A DNA stretch of 28,084 nt. Origin: Rhodospirillales bacterium (GTDB lineage Bacteria; Pseudomonadota; Alphaproteobacteria; Micavibrionales; Micavibrionaceae). A model generated the notes under the pieces. The model was not told where the DNA came from and did no database searches. It saw nothing but the letters and a program-made list of their open reading frames with translations. Within the stretch, counting starts at the first letter, position 1; each line of letters begins with the position of its first letter. The position numbers and the translations under genes were made by a program. The DNA lies in assembly GCA_020638365.1 (NCBI GenBank), contig JACKIQ010000010.1:1-28084 (forward strand). Reading direction: 5' to 3'. Shown here piece after piece: positions 15,121 through 23,724 of this stretch.

Positions 15121-16028
15121 TTCACGACAATCTCAAAAATGTTCGAAGGCTGCACGAAAAGCTGGACGGCAAGCTGCAAGCACACGCCCAAAACAAGCAA
15201 AGCCAGCAAGACACGTGCACGTGCGCCCGTGACCCTACGAGAGACGAGTATTCCCAGTTGTACGCCCACGACACCTCCGGCAATCAGCCATGCGGCAAGG
15301 ATGATGTCCACAGTCTGGTTGACCGACGCGTGCATGACCGCGGCGAAGGCGCTGGTGAAAATAATCTGAAAAAGAGATGTCCCGGCAACCAGCAGAGTCG
15401 GCATGCCCAGTATGTAGATCATGGCGGGAACAAGGAGAAACCCTCCCCCTACCCCCATGGTGGTGACCAGAAAACCGCTGATGAATCCTATTCCGGCGGG
15501 AACGAATACACTGACATAGAGTTTTGAGCGAGCGAAACGCATTTTATATGGAAGACGAGCGATCAGCGAGGGGCTTTTCAGACGGTTAAACTCCGACTTG
15601 ACGGTTTTTTTCTTCATTATGCTGAAAAAACTTTCGAAGAGCATCATCAGGCCGATCGACCCCAGAAGCGTTATGTAGAGGAGCGAGATCACAAGGTCGA
15701 TCTGGCCGATATACTGGAAGAGGCGAAAGAAAAAGATGCCGACGATCGAGCCGATAATGCCGCCTGCGAGCATCACCGAGCCGATCAGGAAATCGACGTT
15801 GCCGCGGCGCCAGTAGCCCATCATGCCGCTTGTTCCGGCAGCAGCGAGCTGGCAGGATTGCGTGCCGACGGCAATGGGAGCCGGTATTCCCATGAAAATA
15901 AGGAGCGGGGTCGTCAAGAAGCCTCCGCCTACGCCGAATACCCCGGACACAAAGCCGACAAACGCTCCCAGCGCCACGATCGACTCGATCGGGACCGACA
16001 TTTCGGCTATGGGAAGATATATCTGCAC
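15117..16028 (-). CDS. Sulfite exporter TauE/SafE (TSUP) family permease
   Basis: 303-aa inner-membrane protein with two homologous halves, each opening with a glycine-rich family motif: 'GFVSGVFGVGGGFLTTPLL' near the N-terminus and 'GFLVTTMGVGGGFLLVPAM' in the second half. About eight hydrophobic segments are visible. Family members move sulfite, sulfoacetate, taurine-derived or other small organic anions. I prefer a GTG start at 16028, which gives the 'QIYLPIAEMSV' N-terminus common in this subfamily, with AAGGG just upstream; an ATG at 16055 adds nine residues. Its stop overlaps the start of the TIGR02186 gene. No promoter was identified. Confidence 0.9.
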   Translation of the reverse strand: MQIYLPIAEMSVPIESIVALGAFVGFVSGVFGVGGGFLTTPLLIFMGIPAPIAVGTQSCQLAAAGTSGMMGYWRRGNVDFLIGSVMLAGGIIGSIVGIFFFRLFQYIGQIDLVISLLYITLLGSIGLMMLFESFFSIMKKKTVKSEFNRLKSPSLIARLPYKMRFARSKLYVSVFVPAGIGFISGFLVTTMGVGGGFLLVPAMIYILGMPTLLVAGTSLFQIIFTSAFAAVMHASVNQTVDIILAAWLIAGGVVGVQLGILVSRRVTGARARVLLALLVLGVCLQLAVQLFVQPSNIFEIVVK

Positions 16029-16120
16029 GGCCCTTTTTCCCCAATGGCTTGACAATGCCGCACGGGGAACAATCTGACAAGAGCGAGATACGGATTTTGT
16101 CCGGTTTTCAATACGTAAAT

Positions 16121-16155
16121 CAGGCCCTGTGCATCCTTACGCAGGGCCTGTTTTT
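16121..16155 (+). terminator. Strong hairpin with T run on the plus strand
   Basis: CAGGCCCTG and CAGGGCCTG form a 9-bp perfect stem with a 12-nt loop, followed directly by TTTTT on the plus strand. The flanking genes are both on the minus strand; in that direction the hairpin is preceded by A5 and followed by ATTTACG, a poor T tract. It may act weakly for the secreted-protein gene upstream (minus), or end an unannotated plus-strand RNA. Confidence 0.7.
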
Positions 16156-16183
16156 ATGGTGCAGAAGATCATCCGACCCGTTT

Positions 16184-16840
16184 TCAGTGGCGGGTAACTT
16201 CGACCTTTTTCGCGCCGTTGATGACGAGTTCCTCATCAGCGAGGAAATTGCGGTAGTTACCGCTGGGCAGCTCATGTACAACCTTCTCGAAGTCAACTGA
16301 TTTCACTATTCCCATGAAGGCCGGGCGCCATTTGTAGTAGACGCTGGCCTCGGAGGAGCAATCTACGATGTAGGCCCGGTCGTGGTAGAGGGAGGCGAAC
16401 ATCAGGCCGCGTTTGCGCATGATCGTGCCTTCGGCCGTGGTGTAGGTCGCTTCGGTAAAGCTTCCAAACCCTTTACCCAAGCCTGTCGGTTCGCGGAAAT
16501 CGTCCACGCTGACATCGTCGTACTCGCCGAGATAACGGTTCCAGAAATCATGGCTGTAGGCCACTTTCTGGATCGAGTCGGCAAATTTACGGGGATAGAC
16601 GAGAAAACGTCGATCTTCACGGACACGGACACGGCATGTCGCGAAATCCGGTTCGCCCGGCCCGACAAGCGTGAGCTTGTCATCAGGCTTCTGATTGTGA
16701 GAGCGGCTCCAGAGATCCGGGAAGGTGACGCTGAACCCGTTCTCCTGATCTTCGACGAAGAAGATTTCGGCTTTAGCAGAACCAACCCCGATGAAGCAAA
16801 AAAGAGCGGCGAGTAAGAAAGACCGTTTGAAGAAAACCAT
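16184..16840 (-). CDS. Secreted protein of unknown function
   Basis: 218-aa protein with a clear signal peptide: basic start 'MVFFKR', hydrophobic core and an 'AKA' cleavage site near residue 24. The mature part begins 'EIFFVEDQENGFSVTFPDLW', which suggests a PsbP/Mog1-like lipoprotein-type fold. That family often begins with a similar 'FSV.FP..W' strand, but I do not assign it firmly. Three cysteines appear, two possibly forming a disulfide in the periplasm. It stands alone between the TSUP gene and trpS, with hairpins on both sides, so it is probably monocistronic. Confidence 0.75.
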   Translation of the reverse strand: MVFFKRSFLLAALFCFIGVGSAKAEIFFVEDQENGFSVTFPDLWSRSHNQKPDDKLTLVGPGEPDFATCRVRVREDRRFLVYPRKFADSIQKVAYSHDFWNRYLGEYDDVSVDDFREPTGLGKGFGSFTEATYTTAEGTIMRKRGLMFASLYHDRAYIVDCSSEASVYYKWRPAFMGIVKSVDFEKVVHELPSGNYRNFLADEELVINGAKKVEVTRH

Positions 16841-16960
16841 AACGAACGCTATCCCAAATATGTTAACTCAATCGTGCAGCCGCGGCTTAGAGTCCGCCAG
16901 CTATGCCCGTCATAATAAACCATAATCCGCGGTTTTGCACCTCAGAATTTCTCCGGCGGT

Positions 16961-16983
16961 AAAAAAACCCCCTTTAAGGAGGT
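16961..16983 (-). terminator. Intrinsic terminator of murJ-trpS
   Basis: On the minus strand ACCTCCT and AGGGGGT pair (one G-U) around a TAA loop and are followed by seven T. The stem begins at the trpS stop codon itself, so the operon ends immediately after the gene. Confidence 0.65.
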
Positions 16984-17990
16984 CAGCCTATGTAAAATCC
17001 CATGATTTTCATGGCTTCGGATACGATCGGCCCTGCTTCGTCATTGGCTCTCTCGTTGCCTTTGGCCAGAATTTTGTCGATCCGGGCGGTATCGTCCATG
17101 AGTTCCTTCATACGGGAGGTGATCGGGGCCAGTTTTTCCACCGCCACGTCCACAAGGGCGGGTTTGAAGGCGGAAAATTGCTGGCCGACAAAGGATTTAA
17201 GCGCCTGCTCCCGGCTGATTTCGGCCAAAGCCGCGTAAATCGTCACCAGATTGAGGGCTTCCGGCCTTCCGGAGAGGTCTTCTAGCTTTTCGGGCAACGG
17301 ATCGGCGTCCGTCTTGGCCTTCCTGATCTTTTTGGCGATCGTATCGGCGTCGTCGGTCAGGTTGATCCGGGTCATGTCGGATTCCGCGGATTTACTCATT
17401 TTCTGAGTGCCGTCACGCAGACTCATCACGCGCGGGGCCGGGCCGGTGATGACGGGCTCGGGCTGGGGGAAAAACTCCACGCCGTAGCGGGTGTTAAATG
17501 TGGAGGCCAGTTCGCGGCTGAGTTCCAGATGCTGTTTCTGGTCCTCGCCGACCGGGACGTGCGTGGCGCGGTAGACCAGAATATCGGCGGCCATGAGGAC
17601 GGGATAGGCGAACAGCCCCAGCCCTACTCTTTCTGTGTTCTTGCCGGCCTTGTCCTTGAACTGGGTCATGCGTTCGAGCTTGCCAAGCTGGGCCATCGTC
17701 GCCAGCATCCACATCAACTGTGAGTGGCCGGGGACGGCGGATTGTACGAAAATATGGGACTTGTCCGGGTCGATCCCGGCGGCGATGAAGGCGGCAGCTA
17801 TTTCACGCGTCGCGTTCGCGAGGCTTTCCCTTTCATAGGGAACCGTCACCGCATGCAGATCGGCGATCATGTAGAGGCAGTGCGCACCCGGCTCTTCCTG
17901 CAGTTTCACCCAGTTTTTCAGCGCCCCGAGATAGTTTCCAAGGTGAAGCTGGCTGGTGGGCTGCATGCCCGAGAGAATTCTTTTCGTCAT
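16983..17990 (-). CDS. trpS: Tryptophanyl-tRNA synthetase
   Basis: 335-aa class Ic aminoacyl-tRNA synthetase charging tRNA-Trp. The HIGH-type motif is HLGN at residues 16-19 in 'TSQLHLGNYLGALKNW', and KMSKS is at 197-201. 'YPVLMAADILVYRATHVPVG' is the tryptophan/adenylate site region. Length is typical. AAGGATC lies just before the ATG inside the murJ end; murJ and trpS overlap by 4 bp (ATGA). The pairing of murJ and trpS is common in Alphaproteobacteria. No T-box or trp leader is visible. Confidence 0.97.
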   Translation of the reverse strand: MTKRILSGMQPTSQLHLGNYLGALKNWVKLQEEPGAHCLYMIADLHAVTVPYERESLANATREIAAAFIAAGIDPDKSHIFVQSAVPGHSQLMWMLATMAQLGKLERMTQFKDKAGKNTERVGLGLFAYPVLMAADILVYRATHVPVGEDQKQHLELSRELASTFNTRYGVEFFPQPEPVITGPAPRVMSLRDGTQKMSKSAESDMTRINLTDDADTIAKKIRKAKTDADPLPEKLEDLSGRPEALNLVTIYAALAEISREQALKSFVGQQFSAFKPALVDVAVEKLAPITSRMKELMDDTARIDKILAKGNERANDEAGPIVSEAMKIMGFYIG

Positions 17991-19561
17991 GATCCTTGTT
18001 CGTTACTTCTTTTAATCAATCTCTTCAAATCCTTTACCCGGAGGACACCCATCGTGAGGACGCCCGCTGCGTAGACCGCTCCGCCTGCGAGGACCAGTCC
18101 GGCCAGAGCGGTGAAGCGGTAAACTGACGGCGCGCCGATCACCCATTCCTCCAGAAGCGTGGCGAGTATAAACAGGGAAGCGGCCATGATACAAGTCGCG
18201 GCAACAATCTTGGGCAGGTTGCGCAGGAAACGGTCATCCAGATTGGCCTGCGGGTATTTCCGGACCGCGCGGACATGCATGACGTATTGAATCCACGCAG
18301 TCAGGCCCGTGGCCAGCGCTATGCCCGTTACTCCGATCAGCGGCGCGAGCGAGACCGCGACGAGGATGTTCGAGAGCACCCCGACGATCGAAATTTTGAC
18401 CGGGGTCTTGGTGTCGTGGCGCGCCCAGTGGACAGTCGAGAAGACCTTGGTCGTGATGTAAGCCGGGAGACCGATAGCGTAGCACGCCAGAATCATCGCC
18501 GTGACCTGACTGTCGGCGGCGGTGAAGGCGCCTCGCTCGAAAAGGACGGTAATCAGGGTCAACGGTATCACGGCCAATGCCGCAGAAGCCGGGAGCGCGA
18601 GGATCAGGCAGTATTCGAGCGCGCGGTTGAAGAGGTCGCGGGCCTCACCGTTGTCATGCCCGTCCTTTTCCGCGCGGGCCAGAGCGCGGGAAAGCAGCGG
18701 GAGAAGCGCCGTACCCACAGCGATCCCGACTACACCCAAGGGAAGCTGGTTCAGGCGGTCGGCGTAATAGAGGTATGAGATCGCGCCTTCGCCAAGAAAA
18801 GAGGCGATCATGATGTCGAAGAAGAGGTTGATCTGGACAACGCCTGCGCCGACCAGTCCCGGCCCCATCAGGTGAAAGACCTTTCTGATTTTTTTATCAA
18901 GACGGGGACGAGCGATCACGATATGCAGGCGCGCTCTTTTCATAGAGGCCCAGAGGAAACCCAATTGCAGGAACCCGGCTGCCAGCAATCCCCAAGACAG
19001 AGCATGACCCGGAGTCGGGAAATAAGAATTGAGCAGGAGCGCGGCGATCAGGGAGAGGTTGAATAACGTCGGAACGAAAGCAAAGGGCGCAAAGCGATGG
19101 TGGGCGTTCATCACCCCGCCCAGCAGCGCGGTCAGCGACATCAGGAGAAGGTAGGGAAAGGAAACACGCGAGAATTCGACCGAAAGGTTATAACGCACGG
19201 GATCATCCGCAAAGCCGGGCGCAATCGCATACAGCATGTAAGGCATGAAGATTACAGCCAGAATTGTAAATACCGAAAGAATTAAAAACATGACGGAAAA
19301 GGCGTTTCCGGCGAAACGGGCCGCTTCTTCCTCGCCTTCGTCTTCGATCGTTTTGGAGTAAAGTGGAACAAAGGACACGCTGAAGGCGCCTTCGGCGGTG
19401 ATGCGGCGAAAGAGGTTGGGGAGCTTGAGCGCGATAAAAAAGGCGTCCGCCACGGGGCCCGCGCCGAGAATCGCCGCCGTCATCATATCGCGCACGAAGC
19501 CGGCAATCCGCGAAAGCCCGGTCATCCCTGCGACCGTGGCCATGGCTTTTAACAAATTCAT
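17987..19561 (-). CDS. murJ: Lipid II flippase MurJ
   Basis: 524-aa inner-membrane protein of the MOP exporter superfamily that flips lipid II for peptidoglycan synthesis. The N-terminus 'MTGLSRIAGFVRDMMTAAIL' and 'ADAFFIALKLPNLFRRITAE' are MurJ signatures, with the functionally important arginines in the first helices. About 14 hydrophobic segments are visible and the length is normal. The start lies only about 40 bp from the divergent ubiE start, so the two promoters must overlap or lie inside the genes. No strong ribosome binding site precedes the ATG. Confidence 0.95.
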   Translation of the reverse strand: MNLLKAMATVAGMTGLSRIAGFVRDMMTAAILGAGPVADAFFIALKLPNLFRRITAEGAFSVSFVPLYSKTIEDEGEEEAARFAGNAFSVMFLILSVFTILAVIFMPYMLYAIAPGFADDPVRYNLSVEFSRVSFPYLLLMSLTALLGGVMNAHHRFAPFAFVPTLFNLSLIAALLLNSYFPTPGHALSWGLLAAGFLQLGFLWASMKRARLHIVIARPRLDKKIRKVFHLMGPGLVGAGVVQINLFFDIMIASFLGEGAISYLYYADRLNQLPLGVVGIAVGTALLPLLSRALARAEKDGHDNGEARDLFNRALEYCLILALPASAALAVIPLTLITVLFERGAFTAADSQVTAMILACYAIGLPAYITTKVFSTVHWARHDTKTPVKISIVGVLSNILVAVSLAPLIGVTGIALATGLTAWIQYVMHVRAVRKYPQANLDDRFLRNLPKIVAATCIMAASLFILATLLEEWVIGAPSVYRFTALAGLVLAGGAVYAAGVLTMGVLRVKDLKRLIKRSNEQGS

Positions 19562-19601
19562 GTGCTAACACCGTATGACATTTTTCAAGCAGGACAAGAG
19601 C

Positions 19602-20366
19602 ATGAAGAATCCCGAGAGCATATGGTTTGGCGAACAAAAAGTCACGCCCGATGAAAAAACCGAGCAGGTCGTCGGGGTTTTCGACAGCGTCGCCCGGCGT
19701 TATGACCTGATGAACGATTTAATGTCTGGAGGGATTCATCGCATCTGGAAGGACCGCTTCGTGCGGATCATACGACCCCGCTCACGTGTCGGCGACAGGG
19801 CCGTCCATTATCTCGACGTGGCCGGGGGCACGGGCGACATCGCCTTTCGTATTCGCCGGAAAGCCGGACCTGGGGCGCGGATCACACTCTGCGATCTTAA
19901 CGACAACATGCTCTCGGTCGGTCGGGACCGGGCGCTGGATCATGGGTGGATCAGCGATTTTCAATGGGTTACAGGAAACGCCGAGTCGCTTCCCCTGCCC
20001 GATTCGTCCGTGGATGTGTATACGATCGCGTTCGGGTTGCGGAACGTCACCCGCATCGATACGGCGCTGGCCGAGGCTTACCGTGTTCTCCGGACCGGCG
20101 GACAGTTTTTCTGCCTTGAATTCAGCCGGGTGGAACCCGAGGGGCTGGCGCGGCTTTACGGGCTGTATTCTGATACCGTGATTCCCCGGCTGGGAAAGGT
20201 TATCGCAAACGACGAGGACAGTTACCGTTACCTGGTCGAAAGTATCCGCAGGTTTCCTTCGCAACGAAAATTGCAAATCCGGATGCAGGAGGCCGGGTTT
20301 AAACGCGCGGAATACAGCAATTTCAGCGCGGGAATATGCGCTGTGCACCGCGGCATAAAGGCGTAA
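19602..20366 (+). CDS. ubiE: Demethylmenaquinone/demethoxyubiquinol C-methyltransferase
   Basis: 254-aa SAM-dependent C-methyltransferase of ubiquinone (and menaquinone) synthesis. Signatures are 'WFGEQKVTPDEKTEQVVGVF', 'VARRYDLMNDLMSGGIHRIW', the SAM motif 'LDVAGGTGDIAFRI' and 'AFGLRNVTRID'. The frame opens at 19575, but ATG 19602 has AGGA 7 nt upstream and matches the family start. In many Alphaproteobacteria ubiE is followed by ubiB, coaBC and dut; here ubiB is missing and an unknown acidic protein takes its place. Confidence 0.95.
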   Translation: MKNPESIWFGEQKVTPDEKTEQVVGVFDSVARRYDLMNDLMSGGIHRIWKDRFVRIIRPRSRVGDRAVHYLDVAGGTGDIAFRIRRKAGPGARITLCDLNDNMLSVGRDRALDHGWISDFQWVTGNAESLPLPDSSVDVYTIAFGLRNVTRIDTALAEAYRVLRTGGQFFCLEFSRVEPEGLARLYGLYSDTVIPRLGKVIANDEDSYRYLVESIRRFPSQRKLQIRMQEAGFKRAEYSNFSAGICAVHRGIKA

Positions 20367-20502
20367 AATATTTTTCATAATTGCTGTTTTTTCTTCTTTT
20401 TCGATTGACTTTCGTTTATAAGAGAGCAATGTTTTGCGAACCGGAACGTTACAGTTTTTTATGAAAAAAGCTGTCTAATAAAAATTCCACAGGAAAAGAA
20501 TC

Positions 20503-21069
20503 ATGAGCAATTTTACAAAGTCAGTTATCTACTCCACCGCCGTCCTTGCCGTCGGTCTGGTCGGGATTATGGCGATTTCAAGCCAGCGCGACGGACAGGC
20601 AGGCGTTGCCAGCCTTGAGCCCGCTGCCGGTGAGAGCGATATGGGCATTGATTTCTCCAAGCTTGCCGAAGACGGCGCGGAGCAAGCCGGTATCGAACCA
20701 GCCGCCGGTAACGCAGGGAATGCCGCACAGTCCGAAATGGACGAAGCTCTTCAAGCTGTCGAAGGCGAACTTGTCGATCAGAGCGATTCGGTTTCGGAGG
20801 ATCTTTCTTCGACAGGCTCCAGCGATGCTCCCTCTCCTGAAGAAGGTATCGAGGCCGAGTTGTCCGAGACTTCAGACAGCGGTGAAAGCGCCGACGACGT
20901 AAAGTCCATTCAGGCTATCGAAGATGCTCTGAGCGAAAAGGTCGAAGCCGCCAAGGAGATTGAACCGGCCGCAGGCGCAAACGACGCTTCCGACATTGTG
21001 GAGAAAATCAAGGAGCAGGCCACGGACGAGGCTGATGACACGGCCCGTGAGCTTGGTCTGGAAGAATAA
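20503..21069 (+). CDS. Acidic membrane-anchored protein of unknown function
   Basis: 188-aa protein with one N-terminal hydrophobic helix (about residues 8-26) and a long, strongly acidic, low-complexity remainder rich in glutamate, aspartate, serine and alanine. It is probably anchored in the inner membrane with the acidic part outside, or is secreted if cleaved. The motif EPAAG occurs three times (39-43, 65-69, 154-158). The segment 135-175 looks helical. No family is recognised. AGGAAAAG precedes the ATG and a good terminator follows, so it is a real and probably single-gene transcript. It occupies the site between ubiE and coaBC where ubiB is common in relatives. Confidence 0.75.
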   Translation: MSNFTKSVIYSTAVLAVGLVGIMAISSQRDGQAGVASLEPAAGESDMGIDFSKLAEDGAEQAGIEPAAGNAGNAAQSEMDEALQAVEGELVDQSDSVSEDLSSTGSSDAPSPEEGIEAELSETSDSGESADDVKSIQAIEDALSEKVEAAKEIEPAAGANDASDIVEKIKEQATDEADDTARELGLEE

Positions 21070-21094
21070 TTCTCCGCACCCCTTTTTAACGGAC

Positions 21095-21125
21095 GGCCCC
21101 GTATTGTTGCGGGGCCTTCTTATTT
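21095..21125 (+). terminator. Intrinsic terminator after the acidic protein gene
   Basis: GGCCCCG and CGGGGCC form a 7-bp G+C stem with an 8-nt loop, followed by TTCTTATTT. It separates the acidic-protein gene from coaBC, which starts 67 bp further on. Confidence 0.82.
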
Positions 21126-21191
21126 ATTGGCGGTTTCTTTCAGGGGCGATTATGATCGGGCTGGGCAATTTATACGGAATTCAGAGCAACC

Positions 21192-22445
21192 ATGCATTCG
21201 CTTAAGGGAAAAAAGATTCTCCTTATCATTTCCGGGGGAATCGCCGCTTACAAAGCGCTTGAGCTGATCCGGCTTTTGCGCGGCGAAGGAGCGGGCGTGC
21301 GCTGTATCCTTACGGAGGGCGGCTCGCATTTCGTGACGGCGCTGAGCGTGTCCGCATTATCCGAGGAGAAAGTTTATAGCGATCTGTGGTCGCTGACCGA
21401 CGAGGCCGAGATGGGGCATATCCGCCTGAGCCGGGAGGCCGACCTGATCGTCGTCGCACCGGCGAGCGCCGATCTGATTGCAAAGTTGACTCATGGATTG
21501 GCAAACGATCTGGCGAGCACGGTTTTACTGGCTGCGGACAAACCGATCCTGATCGCCCCGGCGATGAACCCGCAGATGTGGAATAACCCGGCCACGCAGA
21601 GCAATATCGCCACGTTGCGTGCCCGGGGCGTTTTCCAGTGCGGACCGGAGGCAGGAGACATGGCCTGCGGGGAAACCGGATGGGGCCGGATGAGCGAGCC
21701 TGCGGCCCTGCTTGAGGCGGTCAAGGGTCAGCTCGGCCGCAAGGCGCTTTCAGGGATGCACGCGCTTGTCACCAGCGGGCCTACTTATGAGGCCATTGAC
21801 CCGGTGCGGTTTATCGGGAACCGCTCCTCGGGCAAGCAGGGGCATGCGATCGCCAGTGCCCTGTCTGAGGCGGGCGCACGCGTTACGCTGGTCAGCGGCC
21901 CGGTCGCCCTGCCCGACCCGGCCGGCGTGAAAACCGTCTATGTAGAAAGCGCACGGGAGATGCTGGAGGCCTGCAAGCAAGCCCTTCCCGCCGACATTGC
22001 CGTGTTCGCGGCCGCCGTCGGCGACTGGCGGCCTTCGGTCTCGAAAGACAGAAAGATCAAGAAATCGAACGCGTCTAGCGCCCCGGACATCACACTCACG
22101 GAGAATCCCGATATCCTGCATACGATCGCCACCCTGAAAAAAGAACGACCAAGGCTGGTGATCGGCTTCGCGGCGGAGACAGAAAACCTGGAAAAGAACG
22201 TCCGAGCCAAGCTTAAAAAGAAAGGGTGTGACTGGATCGTCGCGAACGAAGTGGGGCCAGACGAGAGCGGACAGGAAAAAGCCTTTGGCCGGGAGAGCAA
22301 TCAGGTTTATCTTTGCACCCGGTCAGATTTTGAACACTGGCCGAAAGCCAGCAAGCGTGAAATCGCCTTGAAACTGGCTGAACGCATCGCTCAGGAGATC
22401 GGAGATCATGAACAAGCCCGAAAACGCCGGAACAAAAAAAGCTGA
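21192..22445 (+). CDS. coaBC: Bifunctional phosphopantothenoylcysteine decarboxylase / phosphopantothenate-cysteine ligase
   Basis: 417-aa coenzyme A biosynthesis enzyme. The N-terminal flavoprotein decarboxylase (about residues 5-185) has 'ISGGIAAYKALELIRLL', active-site H76 in 'MGHIRLS', 'VVAPASADLIAKL', 'PAMNPQMW' and the flap 'MACGETGWGRM'. The C-terminal ligase has 'TSGPTYEAIDPVRFIGNRSS', 'GKQGHAIA' and 'AAVGDWRP', with the downstream 'KIKK' lysine. Both halves look intact. The last 38 bp overlap dut in another frame. The previous gene ends at a terminator, so coaBC-dut should have a promoter between 21117 and 21192; none was obvious. Confidence 0.97.
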   Translation: MHSLKGKKILLIISGGIAAYKALELIRLLRGEGAGVRCILTEGGSHFVTALSVSALSEEKVYSDLWSLTDEAEMGHIRLSREADLIVVAPASADLIAKLTHGLANDLASTVLLAADKPILIAPAMNPQMWNNPATQSNIATLRARGVFQCGPEAGDMACGETGWGRMSEPAALLEAVKGQLGRKALSGMHALVTSGPTYEAIDPVRFIGNRSSGKQGHAIASALSEAGARVTLVSGPVALPDPAGVKTVYVESAREMLEACKQALPADIAVFAAAVGDWRPSVSKDRKIKKSNASSAPDITLTENPDILHTIATLKKERPRLVIGFAAETENLEKNVRAKLKKKGCDWIVANEVGPDESGQEKAFGRESNQVYLCTRSDFEHWPKASKREIALKLAERIAQEIGDHEQARKRRNKKS

Positions 22446-22896
22446 AGCCGAAGTTATTGAAGTGGCTCTTGTGGAACTTGATCATGCGGTGGGCCTGCAA
22501 CTTCCTGCCTATGCCACGGCGCAATCCGCGGGGATGGATCTTACAGCCGCCCTGGACGAGGATCTCGAACTCGGGCCGGGCGACCGGGCTCTTATCCCCA
22601 CCGGACTGGCGATTGCGCTTCCTAAAGGTTGCGAGGCGCAGATCCGCCCGCGCTCCGGGCTGGCCATCAATCACGGGGTGACGGTGCTCAATACGCCCGG
22701 TACGATTGACGCCGATTACCGGGGTGAGATCAAGGTCATCCTGATCAACCACGGGAAAGAGCCTTTTACGATCAAGAGAGGCATGCGGATCGCGCAGATG
22801 GTTGTCGAACGCCACGTGCATGTGATGTGGAATACCGTTGATTCGCTTGAGAGTACGGATCGGGGAGGCGGCGGGTTCGGGTCTACCGGGTCCTGA
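22408..22896 (+). CDS. dut: dUTP diphosphatase
   Basis: 162-aa trimeric dUTPase that keeps uracil out of DNA and supplies dUMP. All five family motifs are in order: 'SAGMDLTAA', 'PRSGLAI', 'GTIDADYRGEI', 'RIAQMVVERH' and the C-terminal 'RGGGGFGSTG' arm. It has a longer N-terminus than usual (about 15 extra charged residues), because the ATG lies inside the coaBC end. AGGAG and GGAG precede it, so the overlapping start is supported. It is coupled to coaBC, the common arrangement in Proteobacteria. Confidence 0.96.
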   Translation: MNKPENAGTKKAEAEVIEVALVELDHAVGLQLPAYATAQSAGMDLTAALDEDLELGPGDRALIPTGLAIALPKGCEAQIRPRSGLAINHGVTVLNTPGTIDADYRGEIKVILINHGKEPFTIKRGMRIAQMVVERHVHVMWNTVDSLESTDRGGGGFGSTGS

Positions 22897-23021
22897 AACG
22901 GTCTTTTTACAGGATTTTTCCTGATTCCGGTATTATCGCAATATCCTTAACAGGCGGTTAACTACTTGATGCTATAGTATGGTAAAGAGAATTTTTATTT
23001 TAATGATAAGATCCCTGCGCC

Positions 23022-23615
23022 ATGACAAAACATCTGAGAAATTCCCTTCAGTCCCTTCGTGAAGCCTTAAAACCTCTTGATGTGTCGGATTTCCTGCGTC
23101 AACCGGCCGAATATATCGCGCTTTATACGCCGATCTGCGTTCCGCCGATGGCGAGCCATCCGGGGCACGCCAACCTGCCGAAGCCCTTCTTTGCCATCAC
23201 TTACGGAGAGTGCCGCGCAATCCACGCCACGCTTGACGAACTCGACGCTGCTACTGTCAACGATATACGACGCCGTGACTACGCTCCCAACGTTGCCGAA
23301 CTGGTCGAAAAACTCTCAGGTCAGCTGGCTGAAATCCGCACATACGGCCAGTATATCGGTTCCCATCCGAAATATAAGGACGACGATCAGGCCAAGGCCT
23401 ATCACCTCACGACATTTATTAACAACTTCACGAACTCAACGCCTACATCAAAATCGCGTTTCCCGGAATTCAGCGGAACGAAGCGGCACTCCCTGACCGT
23501 CGGTCATCTCAAGGGAATTGTCTCCGAACTTCAGCGCCTTGAAAGCGTTCTGGACCAAGAGGCTCCCGCACATACGCCGAGGGACGTTCTGGTGGAATTG
23601 CAGCCGGCGGTGTAA
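23022..23615 (+). CDS. Hypothetical protein between dut and mutS
   Basis: 197-aa soluble protein with no signal peptide or membrane helix; I recognise no family. The N-terminal part has helical 'LRNSLQSLREALKPL' followed by a proline-rich stretch (about residues 27-53). The middle (75-115) is helical with a 'LVEKLSGQLAEIRTYGQYIG' type sequence. The C-terminal half contains 'SRFPEFSGTKRHSLTVGHL' and a helix ending in a proline/glutamate tail. Codon use resembles its neighbours, so it looks native. The 125-bp gap upstream contains TATAGT near 22974 with no clear -35 box. It could be a lineage-specific gene. Confidence 0.65.
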   Translation: MTKHLRNSLQSLREALKPLDVSDFLRQPAEYIALYTPICVPPMASHPGHANLPKPFFAITYGECRAIHATLDELDAATVNDIRRRDYAPNVAELVEKLSGQLAEIRTYGQYIGSHPKYKDDDQAKAYHLTTFINNFTNSTPTSKSRFPEFSGTKRHSLTVGHLKGIVSELQRLESVLDQEAPAHTPRDVLVELQPAV

Positions 23616-23724
23616 ACTTTAGCCTTTCTTTTTTCCTGTTCCCTGTTTTCAAGATCACGCGGATCGCGTAAGACTCTTGCCTATGGCAAAGGCACTTGAG
23701 TCGATAGGCGCTGAGGATTCCCAC

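Noticed and set aside
14437..15369. 310-codon plus-strand frame opposite the TIGR02186 and TSUP genes
   Set aside because: It spans two real coupled genes on the other strand and shows no domain.
20567..21069. EPAAG repeats in the acidic protein as a DNA repeat
   Set aside because: The three copies are far apart and share only five residues; this is low-complexity protein sequence, not a DNA repeat array.
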